DNA of 25,977 bases from Proteobacteria bacterium UBA6920 (GCA_002448875.1 DKAS01000240.1:1-25977); one strand, 5' to 3'. Shown: positions 1 to 6,370, numbered from the stretch's first letter. Numbers and translations: made by a program. Notes: generated by a model from the letters alone, not told the origin.

Positions 1-100
1 CGCCGGGCCCTCGGCCTGGCTGGCCAAGGCGATCATGAAACAACGCGAGCCGGCGGCCGGCCGCTTCGACGCCATGGAAGCCGAGGGTTGGCAGGAATGA
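1..100 (+). CDS. nifX: NifX, FeMo-co biosynthesis carrier (C-terminal end only)
   Basis: Only the last 32 residues or so are inside the window, reading in frame from base 2 to the TGA at 98-100. The tail contains the stretch SAWLAKAI, which resembles the P-x-WL-x-(R/K)-A-(L/I) ending I associate with NifX proteins. NifX binds NifB-co and the VK-cluster on the way to the iron-molybdenum cofactor. The assignment leans mainly on position: the next gene is the NifX-associated DUF269 gene, which normally follows nifX directly. The gap to that gene is 24 bases and holds its ribosome binding site, so the two are probably co-transcribed. The fragment is short, so another gene ending here (for example a nifN-nifX fusion) cannot be excluded. 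Confidence 0.55.
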   Translation, partial: AGPSAWLAKAIMKQREPAAGRFDAMEAEGWQE

Positions 101-124
101 AGATAAACTTTGACAGGAGGAAGT

Positions 125-598
125 ATGGCTGAAATGGCACTGGCGATCGAGGACCGCGATCCCGTTCTGGGCACGGAGTTCATGCAGGAAATGGTGAAGC
201 AAATGCGGGCACTCGACACCTATGACACTTACGAGGGCTGGAGCGCCGCGAAAATTCTTGATCCGTTCGTCATGACCAAGGAACGCAAGGCGCAAATTCC
301 GGTGGTGGGCGATCCCGACGAAATCACCATGGCGCGGGTAAAGGCGTTCTATAACGCGATTTCCTCACTGATCGAGAAAGAATGCAAACTGATGGCGGTG
401 CCCATGGTCAATCTCAGCCACGAGGGATTCGGCCGCGCCATTATCACCGTCGGCAAGCTGCTGGTGATGGATAAAACCCTGCGTGACGTGCATCGCTTCG
501 GCTTCGCTACGCTCGGCAAAATGAAGGACGAAGCGGACAAGATTCTGTCGGTGGCGCTGACGGTCGTTGGCGAGCATCCGGACGTGGCGGGCATGTAG
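125..598 (+). CDS. NifX-associated nitrogen fixation protein (DUF269 family)
   Basis: A 157-residue protein of the family annotated as NifX-associated (DUF269), found almost only in nif clusters next to nifX. Recognisable stretches are the LGTEFMQEMVKQMRALD start, the YEGWS segment and the central ISSLIEKECKLMAVPMVNLSHEGFGR region followed by LLVMDKTLRDVHRFGF. It is small, soluble and without cysteine clusters. Its exact role is unknown in the family; an accessory role in cofactor assembly or nitrogenase protection is usually inferred. I chose the ATG at 125 because a strong AGGAGG lies at 115-120, four bases upstream; an earlier TTG at 110 would place that site inside the gene. It sits between nifX and the DUF683 gene in one run of plus-strand genes. 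Confidence 0.9.
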   Translation: MAEMALAIEDRDPVLGTEFMQEMVKQMRALDTYDTYEGWSAAKILDPFVMTKERKAQIPVVGDPDEITMARVKAFYNAISSLIEKECKLMAVPMVNLSHEGFGRAIITVGKLLVMDKTLRDVHRFGFATLGKMKDEADKILSVALTVVGEHPDVAGM

Positions 599-608
599 GA
601 GCGGTGCG

Positions 609-818
609 ATGAGCGAAGAGCAGATGAAGTCGGCGGAAAAGGACGTGAAAACCAAGAAACGCATCGCCAGCGAATGGGCTTCGCAGTTGCACGATCTGGT
701 GGAAGATCGCCTGCCGGCGGCGTATCGCGATCTGCCGGCCATCGCCCAGTCCACCTATGACGCCTGCAAGGCCTGGGAGGAGGCGGAGTCCAGATTGCTG
801 CAATTGCGCGGCGCTTGA
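609..818 (+). CDS. DUF683 / CCE_0567-family small nif protein
   Basis: A 69-residue, highly charged, helical protein (KSAEKDVKTKKRIASEWASQ...EDRLPAAYRDLPAIAQSTYDACKAWEEAESRLLQL). The length and the two-helix look match the DUF683 (CCE_0567) family, which forms small antiparallel helical hairpins and is coupled to DUF269 genes in nif clusters. A metal-binding role has been suggested for the family, but this copy shows only one cysteine. The ATG at 609 follows the DUF269 stop by 10 bases, with GGAG at 598-601 overlapping that stop codon. The next gene, fdxB, starts 20 bases after the stop. The molecular role is not established. Confidence 0.85.
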   Translation: MSEEQMKSAEKDVKTKKRIASEWASQLHDLVEDRLPAAYRDLPAIAQSTYDACKAWEEAESRLLQLRGA

Positions 819-838
819 ACGGCGGAGGTAAAAAACCG

Positions 839-1132
839 ATGGAAATGCGAGTGGGATATACCCGTGGCGGCAGCCAGTGGGTACCGAAATTCATCACCGC
901 GTTGAACGCGCAGAATTGCATAGGCTGTGGTCGTTGCTACAAGGTCTGCCCCCGCGATGTGTTCGAGTTGCGCGAGCGGGAAGTCGACGATGACGATGAC
1001 GACGGATTTTCCGACGATACATCGATGGTGATGGTGATCGCCAATGCCATGGATTGCATCGGCTGCGAGTCCTGCAGCCGGGTATGTCCGAAGGATTGCC
1101 ATACGCACGAAGCCGTGGCGCTGGCCGTGTGA
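839..1132 (+). CDS. fdxB: Nif-specific 2[4Fe-4S] ferredoxin III
   Basis: A 97-residue ferredoxin with two four-cysteine motifs: CIGCGRCYKVCP (Cys27, 30, 33, 37) and CIGCESCSRVCPKDC (Cys73, 76, 79, 83, plus an extra Cys87). The spacing between the motifs is wide and acidic, with a run of six aspartates around residues 50-55, as in the nif-specific ferredoxin III family. It is expected to carry electrons in the cytoplasm for nitrogenase or for cofactor assembly (NifB and NifEN steps). The ATG at 839 is preferred: GGAGG lies at 824-828 and the N-terminus then matches the short MRVGYTRGG-type start. A second ATG at 845 is possible. It lies in the nifX-to-grx transcript. Confidence 0.9.
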   Translation: MEMRVGYTRGGSQWVPKFITALNAQNCIGCGRCYKVCPRDVFELREREVDDDDDDGFSDDTSMVMVIANAMDCIGCESCSRVCPKDCHTHEAVALAV

Positions 1133-1163
1133 GCTTACAGTTTCAGTAGTCAGGAGTATTAGA

Positions 1164-1487
1164 ATGCCAAAACCGATCCGTCATGTATTTGTCTGCGCCC
1201 AGTCGCGCCAGCCCGGGCATCCGCGGGGATCCTGCGGGGAGAAGGGCTGCGCCGACGTTTGGGAGGAAATGCTGTACCAACTGCAGCAGAATGAAGCCTT
1301 CGGCACGGTGGCCGTGACCAATACCGGCTGTCTCGGTCCCTGCGGCATGGGTCCGAATGTGCTGGTCTATCCGGACGGCGTGTTTTACAACAATGTGAAG
1401 AAAGACGACGTCAAGGAAATCTTCAGCGCCCATTTGCTGGGTGGAACGCCGGTGGAGCGGCTGCGCGCGCCGGCGGACATATGGTAG
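1164..1487 (+). CDS. Thioredoxin-like [2Fe-2S] ferredoxin (Shethna protein I type)
   Basis: A 107-residue protein with cysteines at 11, 24, 29, 56 and 60 (FVCAQSR...GSCGEKGC...NTGCLGPCGMGPNVLVYPDGVFY). The C-x12-C start and the TGCLGPCG-x-GPNV-x-VYP segment are the signature of thioredoxin-fold [2Fe-2S] ferredoxins, the group that includes the Azotobacter 2Fe-2S protein encoded in the nif cluster. The role is likely electron transfer, or protection or regulation tied to nitrogenase. The ATG at 1164 is preceded by CAGGAG at 1151-1156. It follows fdxB by 31 bases and precedes an unknown gene by 27 bases in the same operon. Confidence 0.88.
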   Translation: MPKPIRHVFVCAQSRQPGHPRGSCGEKGCADVWEEMLYQLQQNEAFGTVAVTNTGCLGPCGMGPNVLVYPDGVFYNNVKKDDVKEIFSAHLLGGTPVERLRAPADIW

Positions 1488-1514
1488 CGCGGCAGACACC
1501 GGGAGAGGCGACTG

Positions 1515-1898
1515 GTGGCTGAAACGGACACTGAACTGCTAAGGCAGCTGACCCGGCAATACAGCGCGCAGGGCGAGGCGATTTGCCGAGAATTGAATGA
1601 ACGCCTGCGCCGTCACGATCTGCATCAGGCGCTGCGCGTGCCCGACTTTGCCACTGCTCAGCGTGACCTGCTACGCGACGTTTACAGCGGGGAAGCGGTG
1701 CTGCAAGCCATATGGCACGACGCCAGCGGGCTGCTGCGCGGCCGGATGACGATTCGCGCCGATGGTGGGTTTCACGCCGAATACGATGTCATCCAGCCGC
1801 TGCCCGCCGATGCCGCCTGGTTCGTGGAGGCGGTAACCGCCTGGGGCAATCAGCAGGTGATGAAGTCAGAACTGAAGTTGCTGCCGGCCCTGAACTAG
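1515..1898 (+). CDS. Uncharacterised protein inside the nif operon
   Basis: I do not recognise this 127-residue protein. It begins with GTG at 1515, with GGGAGAGG at 1501-1508 as the ribosome binding site. The first 45 residues are charged and probably helical (LLRQLTRQYSAQGEAICRELNERLRRHDLHQAL). The second half contains a stretch rich in beta-like residues (LLRGRMTIRADGGFHAEYDVIQPLP) and ends with an aromatic WFVEAVTAWGNQQVMKSELKLLPAL. There is one cysteine and no signal peptide or membrane segment. It lies between the 2Fe-2S ferredoxin and the CGFS glutaredoxin, so it is expected to be expressed with nitrogen fixation genes. Coding use resembles its neighbours. No function can be assigned. 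Confidence 0.8.
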   Translation: MAETDTELLRQLTRQYSAQGEAICRELNERLRRHDLHQALRVPDFATAQRDLLRDVYSGEAVLQAIWHDASGLLRGRMTIRADGGFHAEYDVIQPLPADAAWFVEAVTAWGNQQVMKSELKLLPALN

Positions 1899-1937
1899 CA
1901 GACTGGCGGTAAAACGCAACGACAAGGAAACGCGAGC

Positions 1938-2258
1938 ATGCATATACTGGAACAGATCAAGCGCCAGGTGACGGACAACCCCGTCATCATCTACATGAAA
2001 GGCACGCCGCAGCTGCCGAAATGCGGATTTTCCGCCAATGCGGTGCGGGCCCTGGAGTCCACCGGCGTGCCCTACGCCTACGTCGACATCCTGAACAATC
2101 CCCGTCTGCAGGAAGCCCTGCCGGCGTTCAGCGACTGGCCCACGTTCCCGCAGATCTACATCAAGGGCGAACTGATCGGCGGCGGTGATATCGTCGTCGA
2201 GCTAGCGCGCGACGGCAGCCTGAAAACCATGATGCAAACGGCTATGGCGGCCAGCTGA
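1938..2258 (+). CDS. grxD: Monothiol CGFS glutaredoxin (Grx4 family)
   Basis: A 106-residue monothiol glutaredoxin. The active site is CGFS at residues 29-32 within YMKGTPQLPKCGFS, followed by the WPTFPQIYIKGELIGGGDI segment that binds glutathione in this family. CGFS glutaredoxins bind a glutathione-ligated [2Fe-2S] cluster and pass it between scaffold and carrier proteins. This copy sits in the nif cluster, so it is likely a specialised version working with NifU and IscA-nif, like the nif-linked Grx5 of Azotobacter. The start ATG at 1938 has AAGGAAA at 1923-1929. It is the last plus-strand gene before a convergent gene, with a strong hairpin straddling the junction. Confidence 0.93.
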   Translation: MHILEQIKRQVTDNPVIIYMKGTPQLPKCGFSANAVRALESTGVPYAYVDILNNPRLQEALPAFSDWPTFPQIYIKGELIGGGDIVVELARDGSLKTMMQTAMAAS

Positions 2259-2267
2259 GACGGCCGT

Positions 2268-2296
2268 CGCCAGTGTCGCCTCAGGCGACGCTGGCG
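2268..2296. terminator. Strong hairpin between convergent grxD and PGM-like gene
   Basis: Thirteen-base arms, CGCCAGTGTCGCC at 2268-2280 and GGCGACGCTGGCG at 2284-2296, are complementary except for one pair that is G-U on one strand, around a 3-base loop TCA. The hairpin overlaps the last codons of the minus-strand gene and starts 10 bases after the grxD stop. It has no T-tract on either strand, so it may act as a transcript end-stabilising structure or a weak bidirectional terminator rather than a classic Rho-independent one. Confidence 0.45.
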
Positions 2297-3012
2297 TGGG
2301 GCATGGTCGTTTCCGCCGACGACGGATGCAGGCGGTAGTTGCTGAGTACCCGGCCGTGGCTGTCGAATTCGTAAACCTGCGGCACGCCCACTGGTACGTG
2401 CAGATCGTGCAGATCCTCCTCGTAGAGGTGATGCAGATGGCGAATGAGGGCTTTGACTACGTTTTCGTGACTGGTCACTAGAATATTGCTGCCCTGTCTG
2501 ATCCAGGGGGTAACGCCGAAATCCCAGAAATGGGTCACCCGCGCGCACAGCTGCTGCCACGATTCGCCGTTGGGCAGGATCGCCGGCCGCAATTTCCGGT
2601 AGCGGTAGTCGTGGCGGGGATGGCGCGGATCGGACTCCGCGAGGGGCGGCGGCGCCTGGCGGTAGTGCCGCATCCAGTCGTGCAGACGCTCGCGGCCAAA
2701 GTGGAGTCTGACTTCGTTGGCCGTCAAGCCCTGCAAACAACCCAGGTGCCTGTCGTTGAGTCGCCAGTCCTTCTCCACCGTCAGCCACAGTTGTTTGATT
2801 TCTTCCTGCACCAGCCACTGGGTCTGAATGGCGCGTGCCAGCATCGAGCTGAATGCCACGTCGAAGCGAATGGCGGAATCGCGCAGGGTCCTGCCCATCT
2901 GCTTTGCCAGCTCGACGCCTGTGGCGCCGAGCGGTGCGTCATGCCACCCTGCGTAGCGTTTTTCCTGGTCCCAGACGCTGGGCGAGTTGCACAGGAAGAT
3001 GACTTTGTTCAT
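2281..3012 (-). CDS. Phosphoglycerate mutase-like protein, catalytic histidine lost
   Basis: A 243-residue protein of the histidine phosphatase superfamily, closest in layout to cofactor-dependent phosphoglycerate mutase: W-D-x-E-x-R-x-x-GW-x-D-x-PL near residues 14-28, SSMLARAIQT near 55-64, LNDRHLGCLQGL near 84-95, and VTSHENVVKALIRHL near 182-196. The usual RHG motif at the start reads CNS (FLCNSPSVW), so the phosphorylated histidine is an asparagine and the preceding arginine a cysteine. The ERHYG glutamate is an aspartate and the late HGN motif reads HEN. It is therefore probably not a normal mutase and may bind rather than turn over a phospho-ligand. A sigma-54-like element lies at 3047-3062 on its strand, and GAGGAA precedes the ATG, which ties it to nif expression. 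Known neighbours support a nif accessory role. Confidence 0.85.
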   Translation of the reverse strand: MNKVIFLCNSPSVWDQEKRYAGWHDAPLGATGVELAKQMGRTLRDSAIRFDVAFSSMLARAIQTQWLVQEEIKQLWLTVEKDWRLNDRHLGCLQGLTANEVRLHFGRERLHDWMRHYRQAPPPLAESDPRHPRHDYRYRKLRPAILPNGESWQQLCARVTHFWDFGVTPWIRQGSNILVTSHENVVKALIRHLHHLYEEDLHDLHVPVGVPQVYEFDSHGRVLSNYRLHPSSAETTMPHASVA

Positions 3013-3046
3013 GAGGGTTCCTCGATTCGACGGGATTCATGTCAGC

Positions 3047-3062
3047 AGCAGGTTATGTGCCA
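3047..3062 (-). promoter_or_regulatory. Sigma-54-like -24/-12 element for the PGM-like gene
   Basis: On the minus strand this reads TGGCAC-ATAAC-CTGCT, with the invariant GG and GC ten bases apart and only the first T of the TTGC block changed. Transcription would start near 3036, 24 bases before the ATG at 3012. No TGT-N10-ACA NifA site was found in the 240 bases upstream, so the activator is uncertain. Confidence 0.6.
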
Positions 3063-3304
3063 GGGCCTGAGCGGCTGGTAGCTCGGCTATTTTCCGGGCG
3101 ATCCGTCCAGCGCTGGCGACAAACAGGGTGAATTCGCGCACCATCGCGGCGCAATTGCCGGGATAATCGCAGATTCTGGTGCGTGGCGCGTGGCTTGATC
3201 GCCCCCCCCGCGACGGGGACGAAAGTCCGCCCGGGCAGGGGTGGGGGGAAAAAAACCAATGATGGTCACGTCTTAGGGAGTAAAGGCAAGTTACCGAAAA
3301 AAAC

Positions 3305-3320
3305 TGGTACGCAACTTGTA
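3305..3320 (+). promoter_or_regulatory. Sigma-54-like element before the candidate small RNA
   Basis: Reads TGGTAC-GCAAC-TTGTA. It matches the TGGCAC-N5-TTGCA consensus at 14 of 16 positions counting free spacer bases, but the usually conserved -12 GC is GT, which weakens the call. Transcription would begin near 3331, exactly at the left arm of a hairpin. No sigma-70 promoter with good spacing was found for the same start. It is divergent from the element at 3047-3062, and the 240 bases between could be a shared control region. Confidence 0.4.
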
Positions 3321-3330
3321 GTATACAGGT

Positions 3331-3407
3331 TGAGATTATCCACCTATGTAATCTCATCTCCCTCTTGAAGGCTTGGCAGGGCGAACAGGACGTTCGCCTC
3401 TTTTTTA
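3331..3407 (+). ncRNA. Candidate small RNA, about 75 nt, in a nif intergenic region
   Basis: The 431-base interval 3013-3443 has no gene. Downstream of the sigma-54-like element the plus strand holds a perfect 7-bp hairpin (GAGATTA at 3332-3338 and TAATCTC at 3349-3355, 10-base loop), a pyrimidine-rich single-stranded linker (CTCCCTCTT at 3358-3366) and a Rho-independent terminator (3380-3406). This is the usual build of a regulatory small RNA. The linker is complementary to Shine-Dalgarno-like sequence, so it could pair with ribosome binding sites. The terminator loop context ACAGGACG resembles a CsrA-type site. No plus-strand gene lies upstream that could need this terminator, because the left neighbour runs leftward. 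Expression is inferred, not shown. Confidence 0.42.
3380..3406 (+). terminator. Rho-independent terminator of the candidate small RNA
   Basis: Perfect 7-bp stem GGCGAAC (3380-3386) and GTTCGCC (3392-3398), five-base loop AGGAC, followed directly by TCTTTTTT (3399-3406). The T-tract is on the plus strand only, so it stops rightward transcripts although both flanking protein genes run leftward. Confidence 0.8.
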
Positions 3408-3443
3408 CATTTGACCAAGGTTCCGCCGAAGCCGGTCCACGCA

Positions 3444-3701
3444 TCATCTAGGCTCGCGCCACTCCACTTCATACGGCCAGCATCCGACTCCGGGGCCAAG
3501 GCTGCCGTCGGCGTTCTCGAACCGCACCTGCAATACTTTCAGACGGGGCTGCACCTCGAAATGGCCGATGTCGATGACGACACCACGGGTGCCGGCAACG
3601 GCCAGCAGCGCGTTCTGCTCCAAGCCCGGTACCGAGCCGTCGTTGATGATGGCCTGCCTGGCGTATACCGTGTCGCCGGGTTGTAACGAATATTCCTGCA
3701 T
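3444..3701 (-). CDS. Small NifZ-like protein
   Basis: An 85-residue protein resembling a single NifZ domain. It shares with the full-length NifZ encoded at 9593-10042 the pattern G-x-x-V-x-(A/M)-R-x-x-I/V-x-NDG-x-(F/V)-PGLE, the G-x-x-G-x-V-x-x-IG-x-F segment and the expected length of one beta-barrel-like domain. NifZ helps P-cluster maturation in the MoFe protein, so a related role is possible. The minus-strand ATG at 3701 is preceded by CAGGAGA, ending about 8 bases upstream. It lies in the opposite direction to iscA-nif and shares the 194-base regulatory region with it; a sigma-54-like element on its strand is at 3865-3880. It is followed by the gene-free interval, then the PGM-like gene. 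Confidence 0.75.
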   Translation of the reverse strand: MQEYSLQPGDTVYARQAIINDGSVPGLEQNALLAVAGTRGVVIDIGHFEVQPRLKVLQVRFENADGSLGPGVGCWPYEVEWREPR

Positions 3702-3717
3702 GCGCGGTCTCCTGCGT

Positions 3718-3733
3718 TGTCGTGTTTGCTACA
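3718..3733. promoter_or_regulatory. NifA upstream activator sequence for iscA-nifUS
   Basis: TGT-CGTGTTTGCT-ACA fits the NifA site TGT-N10-ACA exactly. It lies about 96 bases upstream of the sigma-54 element at 3829-3844, within the usual enhancer distance. It also lies just upstream of the ATG of the leftward NifZ-like gene, inside that gene's expected leader. Confidence 0.75.
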
Positions 3734-3828
3734 AAGATGCGGGCGCGTGCTGTTCAAGACATCGCTCGGTGCGCGCGTTCGCGGGAAAAATCCCGGGAAA
3801 ACATCCGCTAAGCCTAATTCCCGAGTGC

Positions 3829-3844
3829 TGGCACATGGATTGCA
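3829..3844 (+). promoter_or_regulatory. Sigma-54 promoter of iscA-nifUS
   Basis: TGGCAC-ATGGA-TTGCA is a full match to the -24/-12 consensus. The start of transcription is expected near 3855, 41 bases before the iscA-nif ATG. Confidence 0.88.
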
Positions 3845-3864
3845 ATTTCACCCTTGACGATTAT

Positions 3865-3880
3865 TGCAAGCCACTTGCCA
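3865..3880 (-). promoter_or_regulatory. Opposing sigma-54-like element facing the iscA promoter
   Basis: On the minus strand this reads TGGCAA-GTGGC-TTGCA, one mismatch from consensus in the -24 block and a perfect -12 block. It would start leftward transcription near 3855, the same point as the rightward iscA start, and read toward the NifZ-like gene at 3701 through a leader of about 150 bases. Confidence 0.5.
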
Positions 3881-3895
3881 AGGAGAAAACAGACA

Positions 3896-4219
3896 ATGAT
3901 CACGTTAACCAACAGCGCGCTGACAGCGGTGAAAAAATTCATGGCGGGCGCGGACACGCCGGTTGCAGGCTTGCGCATCATGGTGGCCGGTGGTGGATGT
4001 TCCGGCATGCAGTACAGCCTGCGGCTGGAAGAGAAACCGCAAACCGACGACGCGATATTCGAGTATGAGGGACTGGCGGTGTATGTCGATCCCATGAGTT
4101 CGACCATGCTCGAAGGCGTCAAGGTCGATTTCGTCGACGGCCTGGAAGGCAGCGGGTTCAAGTTCGAGAACCCCAATGCCACTGGCACCTGTGGCTGCGG
4201 CAATTCCTTCGCCGTGTAA
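3896..4219 (+). CDS. iscA: IscA-type Fe-S carrier, nif-specific
   Basis: A 107-residue A-type iron-sulfur carrier. The three ligand cysteines are present: Cys35 in GGGCSGMQY, and Cys99 and Cys101 in TGTCGCGNSF. The DPMSSTMLEGVKVDFVDGLEGSGFKFENPNA block is typical of the family. It takes Fe-S clusters from NifU and delivers them to nitrogenase apoproteins. The ATG at 3896 follows AAGGAGA at 3880-3886. A consensus sigma-54 promoter and a NifA site lie upstream, and nifU begins 29 bases after the stop, so it leads an iscA-nifU-nifS operon ending at the terminator at 6415-6441. The nif context marks it as the nif version rather than the housekeeping one. Confidence 0.93.
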   Translation: MITLTNSALTAVKKFMAGADTPVAGLRIMVAGGGCSGMQYSLRLEEKPQTDDAIFEYEGLAVYVDPMSSTMLEGVKVDFVDGLEGSGFKFENPNATGTCGCGNSFAV

Positions 4220-4248
4220 CTTAAAGCGCCTAAAGAGAGATACACGCC

Positions 4249-5160
4249 ATGTGGGACTATTCGGAAAAGGTAAAAGATCACTTCTATAATCCGCGTAACG
4301 CCAGGGTGCTCGAAGGCGCCAACGGCGTAGGCGATGTCGGGTCCATCAGCTGCGGCGACGCGCTGCGTCTCATGCTGCTGGTCGATCCCGAGTCGGAGCA
4401 GATCCTGGACGCGGGTTTCCAGACCTTCGGCTGCGGGTCGGCGATCGCCTCGTCCAGCGCCCTGACCGAAATCATCAAGGGCATGACCCTGGATGAGGCG
4501 CTGCGGGTGTCCAATCAGGATATCGCCGACTATCTGGAGGGTCTGCCGCCGGAAAAAATGCACTGTTCGGTCATGGGGCGGGAGGCGCTGCAGGCCGCGG
4601 TGGCTAACTACCGCGGCGAGGAATGGAAGGACGACCATGAGGAAGGCGCGCTGGTGTGCAAATGTTTCGCCGTCGATGCGGTGCTGATCGAAGAAACCAT
4701 TCGCGCCAACGATCTGCGCTCCGTGGAGGAAGTCACCAACTACACCAAGGCCGGCGGCGGCTGTTCCTCCTGCCATGAGGGCATAGAGGAAATACTGGGC
4801 AAGGTGCTGGCCGAAAAAGGCGAAGTGTTCAATCCCGCGGCTGCGGCGTCTCAACCCAAGCCAGCTCCGGCCATAGCGGCGACCACCGGCGGCGGTGTCA
4901 GTCCATTTCAACGTATCAAGCGCATCGAGCGGGTGATCGAATCGATTCGACCGCAGTTGCGCGCCGACGGCGGCGATGTGCAAATCGTCGATGTCGTCGA
5001 TAAAACCGTCTACGTCAATATGACCGGCGCCTGTTCTGGCTGCCAGCTGGCGTCCGCCACTCTCGGCGGTATCCAGCAGCGCTTGATCGAGGATCTGGGG
5101 GAATTCATCAAGGTCGTGCCGGCGAGCAAGCAGCCGGTCAGTCTGGGCGCAGGAGGGTGA
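4249..5160 (+). CDS. nifU: NifU, Fe-S cluster scaffold
   Basis: A full-length three-part NifU of 303 residues. The N-terminal IscU-like scaffold carries Cys35, Cys62 and Cys106; the central ferredoxin-like domain carries the permanent [2Fe-2S] ligands Cys137, 139, 172 and 175; an alanine/proline-rich linker at about 195-215 leads to the C-terminal Nfu domain with the C262-x-x-C265 pair. All positions match the classical nif-type protein. It assembles [2Fe-2S] and [4Fe-4S] clusters with sulfur from NifS and passes them to NifH, NifB and the rest. It begins 29 bases after iscA (GAGAGA ribosome site) and ends one base before the nifS ATG, so coupling of translation is likely. Confidence 0.97.
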   Translation: MWDYSEKVKDHFYNPRNARVLEGANGVGDVGSISCGDALRLMLLVDPESEQILDAGFQTFGCGSAIASSSALTEIIKGMTLDEALRVSNQDIADYLEGLPPEKMHCSVMGREALQAAVANYRGEEWKDDHEEGALVCKCFAVDAVLIEETIRANDLRSVEEVTNYTKAGGGCSSCHEGIEEILGKVLAEKGEVFNPAAAASQPKPAPAIAATTGGGVSPFQRIKRIERVIESIRPQLRADGGDVQIVDVVDKTVYVNMTGACSGCQLASATLGGIQQRLIEDLGEFIKVVPASKQPVSLGAGG

Positions 5161-5161
5161 G

Positions 5162-6370
5162 ATGAGCGATATTTATCTGGACAATAACGCCACCACCATG
5201 GTGGATCCGGCCATCGTCGCGGAAATGCTGCCGTATTTCACCGAGCAGTTCGGCAATCCCTCCAGCATGCACAGTTTCGGCAACCGCGTCGGTCAGGCGC
5301 TGAAGAAGGCACGCAAGCAGGTGCAGACGCTGCTCGGCGCTGAACATGATTCCGAGATAATTTTCACCTCCTGCGGCACCGAGTCGGATTCGACGGCCAT
5401 CTTGTCGGCGTTGCGGGCGAATCCGGAACGCAAGGAAATCATCACCAGCGTGGTGGAGCATCCGGCGGTGCTCAGCCTGTGTGAACATCTGGAAAAAGAC
5501 GGCTATACCGTGCATTGTCTGCCAGTGGACAATATCGGCCGCATCGATATGGCCCGCTACCGCCAGCTGCTCAGCAGCAAGGTGGCCATCGTCAGTATCA
5601 TGTGGGCCAACAACGAAACCGGTACCCTGTTCCCGGTGGAAGAGATGGCGGAGCTGGCTCATGCCGCCGGCGTCATGTTTCATACCGATGCGGTGCAGGC
5701 GGTAGGGAAAATTCCGATCGATCTGCGGAACAGCAAAATCGACATGCTGTCCTTGTCCGGTCACAAGTTGCACGCTCCCAAGGGCTGCGGCGTGCTGTAC
5801 CTGCGGCGCGGCGTCAGATTCCGGCCGCTGCTGCGCGGCGGCCATCAGGAACGCGGACGGCGCGCGGGCACGGAAAACAGCGCGTCCATCGTCGCCCTGG
5901 GCAAGGCGGCCGAGCTGGCGCAGGCCCATCTGGAATACGAGAACACCTACGTCAAGGCGATGCGTGACCGCCTGGAGCAGGGCATTCTGGCGCAGGTGGG
6001 GCATGCTTTCGCTACCGGCGATGTCAGCAATCGACTACCCAATACCTGCAATATCGCCTTTGAATATATCGAAGGTGAGGCGATATTGATGCTGCTCAAC
6101 AAGCAGGGGATCGCCGCCTCCAGCGGATCGGCCTGCACCTCGGGCTCGCTGGAGCCGTCACACGTGATGCGGGCGATGAATATTCCCTATACCGCCGCCC
6201 ACGGCACCATCCGCTTTTCCCTGTCGCGCTACAACACGCCGGAAGAAATCGAGCGGGTGATCGCCGCGGTGCCGCCGGTGGTGGCCAAGCTGCGCAAGAT
6301 GTCACCCTACTGGAGCGACAACGGTCCGGTGGGTGAGAGCGGGCGCGCCTTCGCCCCCACCTACGCCTGA
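5162..6370 (+). CDS. nifS: NifS, cysteine desulfurase
   Basis: A 402-residue PLP-dependent cysteine desulfurase. It frees sulfur from cysteine and hands it to NifU. The PLP lysine is Lys202 in LSGHKLHAPKG, and the persulfide cysteine is Cys325 in SSGSACTSGSLEPSHV, the same numbers as in Azotobacter NifS. Other conserved parts are YLDNNATT at the start, EHPAV at about 99-103, and RAGTEN at 235-240. The start ATG at 5162 has GGAGG at 5152-5156 inside the end of nifU. It is the last gene of the iscA-nifUS unit; a clear terminator follows 45 bases after the stop. Confidence 0.97.
   Translation: MSDIYLDNNATTMVDPAIVAEMLPYFTEQFGNPSSMHSFGNRVGQALKKARKQVQTLLGAEHDSEIIFTSCGTESDSTAILSALRANPERKEIITSVVEHPAVLSLCEHLEKDGYTVHCLPVDNIGRIDMARYRQLLSSKVAIVSIMWANNETGTLFPVEEMAELAHAAGVMFHTDAVQAVGKIPIDLRNSKIDMLSLSGHKLHAPKGCGVLYLRRGVRFRPLLRGGHQERGRRAGTENSASIVALGKAAELAQAHLEYENTYVKAMRDRLEQGILAQVGHAFATGDVSNRLPNTCNIAFEYIEGEAILMLLNKQGIAASSGSACTSGSLEPSHVMRAMNIPYTAAHGTIRFSLSRYNTPEEIERVIAAVPPVVAKLRKMSPYWSDNGPVGESGRAFAPTYA

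Noticed and set aside
3317..3327. TGT-AGTAT-ACA as a NifA site
   Set aside because: The spacing is 5 instead of 10 bases and it lies downstream of the -12 element.
3814..4983. Long minus-strand open frame opposite iscA and nifU
   Set aside because: It is antisense to two unmistakable genes; the frame stays open because of GC-rich codon use.
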